Of a stretch of 64,000 nt of DNA, positions 63,301 through 64,000 are shown piece by piece; position 1 is the first letter of the stretch; each line of letters begins with the position of its first letter. The DNA comes from Candidatus Saccharibacteria bacterium oral taxon 488. GTDB taxonomy: Bacteria; Patescibacteriota; Saccharimonadia; Saccharimonadales; Saccharimonadaceae. The notes under the pieces were generated by a model. The model ran no database searches. It had not been told where the DNA came from and saw only the letters and a program-made list of their open reading frames with translations. The stretch spans positions 372,001 through 436,000 of the forward strand of contig CP047919.1 in the NCBI GenBank assembly GCA_010202465.1, read 5' to 3'. A program made the translations under genes and the position numbers.

Positions 63301-63706
63301 TCAGCTGGCTGACTACTACGCGCTCCGTACCGTTGATGATAAAGGTACCGCGCTCGGTCATCCATGGATAATCACCGAGGTAGATTTCTTGTTCCTTGAC
63401 TTCGCCCGTGACTTTGTTGGTTAGTTCGACGGTTGCATGCAGCGGCGCTTCAAACGTCAAATTGTTTTCCTTGGCGAACTGGTCGGTGGTCTTTGGCTCG
63501 TCAAAATGATAGCTGCCGAACCGCAGTGCCAACTTCTGACCAGTATAGTCGTCAATTGGGTTAATTTCTGAAAAGATTTCGCTCAAACCATCCTCGACGA
63601 ACCAGCGCCACGAGTCCTCTTGGTGAGCGATGAGATTTGGCATGGCGATCGCACTGTCTGTTCCAGTGAAAAAGACGCGCGCGCCACGAGTGGTCTGTTG
63701 AGCCAC
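60356..63706 (-). CDS. rpoB: RNA polymerase beta subunit (probable GTG start)
   Basis: About 1116 aa. RIF region [40 protein letters not shown], and C-terminal clamp [20 protein letters not shown]. I prefer GTG at 63706 (GAGGAG 8 nt upstream) over ATG 63724, which lies 2 nt behind a -10 box and so before a likely transcript start. The tail is Asp/Glu-rich (~40 residues). Confidence 0.96.
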   Translation of the reverse strand: [1116 protein letters not shown]

Positions 63707-63831
63707 AGGCGTTACTCCTCGCATTGATTATAATTGGTGATCACGGCCGGAAGATCTCTTAGTCTCAGCACGAGCCTGAGGTTTGCCCGCCCATCAAGCT
63801 CGCCCCTCGCTAAAACTACACTACTTCACTG
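63707..63831 (-). promoter_or_regulatory. rpoBC leader
   Basis: About 125 nt between the distal promoter and rpoB. Contains CTCAG-GCTCGTG-CTGAG hairpin (63753-63774 region) and, near the gene, a second -10 TATAAT (63727-63732). No terminator seen. Confidence 0.45.
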
Positions 63832-63837
63832 TGACAC

Positions 63838-63866
63838 ATTATGACGCATAGGACGACGAATTGCAA
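63838..63866 (-). promoter_or_regulatory. Distal rpoBC promoter
   Basis: Minus strand -35 TTGCAA (63861-63866), 17-nt spacer, -10 CATAAT (63838-63843). Confidence 0.7.
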
Positions 63867-63893
63867 GAGAAAATAAAGAAAAATTGACTATTG

Positions 63894-64000
63894 TTAAGCA
63901 GCGGCTAGTTCTAAACGAAGGCACACTTCACCCAGTAATCTAGCCGCACGCTCACCGTCAGTGATCGTCGCTAACCATTCCCAGCTTCCATCGGTTTGAA
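63894..64000 (-). CDS. C-terminal end of an unidentified gene (cut by window edge)
   Basis: Open from the window edge to TAA at 63894-63896; the visible 35 residues include WEWLATITDGERAARLLGEV and CLRLELAAA. Too short to identify. Confidence 0.5.
   Translation of the reverse strand, partial: QTDGSWEWLATITDGERAARLLGEVCLRLELAAA

Overview
The window looks like a piece of a streamlined Patescibacteria (CPR) chromosome, most likely Saccharibacteria (TM7). I infer this from gene content and order, not from a database search. The S10/spc/alpha ribosomal region has no rpmD (L30) where it is normally found, a gene missing across CPR. TGA is used as a stop, which argues against the UGA-recoding Gracilibacteria/SR1. 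Genes are very tightly packed, with many ATGA/TAATG overlaps. Most of the window is of medium GC; a visibly AT-rich block at about 22.2-24.4 kb is probably acquired.

Layout. 0-3.4 kb: dnaB (partial), dnaX, a DUF2797 protein and an unrecognised protein. 3.6-11.7 kb: rplL, rplJ, rplA, rplK, nusG and secE, the classical secE-nusG-L11-L1-L10-L12 cluster, here broken apart by eno, tsaC, a membrane protein, a hypothetical gene and a decayed gene. 11.7-20.3 kb: an orphan PAS histidine kinase, a YgjP-like metallopeptidase, a P-loop kinase, an LPRTG-anchored surface protein, tRNA-Trp, and an alpha-glucan operon (GT4 glycosyltransferase, GH57, GH15-like). 20.4-24.4 kb: rpmG, a frameshifted nitroreductase, an AlkD-like protein, and an EcoRV-like restriction-modification pair with a frameshifted methylase, ending beside tRNA-Thr. 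24.5-32.9 kb: small membrane proteins, tRNA-Tyr and tRNA-Thr, a TPR protein, holB, a pseudouridine synthase, trpS with a racemase behind a possible attenuator leader, and assorted enzymes. 32.9-50.5 kb: the S10-spc-alpha ribosomal block, interrupted at two points and re-promoted as three transcription units. 50.7-56.2 kb: a kinase-like protein, fusA, a hypothetical gene, yajQ, rpsG and rpsL. 56.5-63.7 kb: rpoC and rpoB.

Two genome-wide themes stand out. First, at least 17 single genes have a -10 box (often the extended form TGn-TAnnnT) only 6-9 nt before the start codon, so their mRNAs should be leaderless, whereas ribosomal and RNA polymerase operons have real leaders and Shine-Dalgarno sites. 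Second, structural zinc sites are missing from proteins that usually keep them: both sites of RNA polymerase beta', the zinc module of DnaX, and L36; S4, S14 and L33 are also the cysteine-free forms.

The most interesting candidates for undescribed biology are an acidic, tandem-repeat small protein translationally coupled between rplE and rpsN; a second unknown small protein between rplR and rpsE; a 25-bp hairpin separating rplJ from rplL; an L10 leader with a translated uORF running into an attenuator; and a leader-ORF plus terminator ahead of the racemase-trpS operon.
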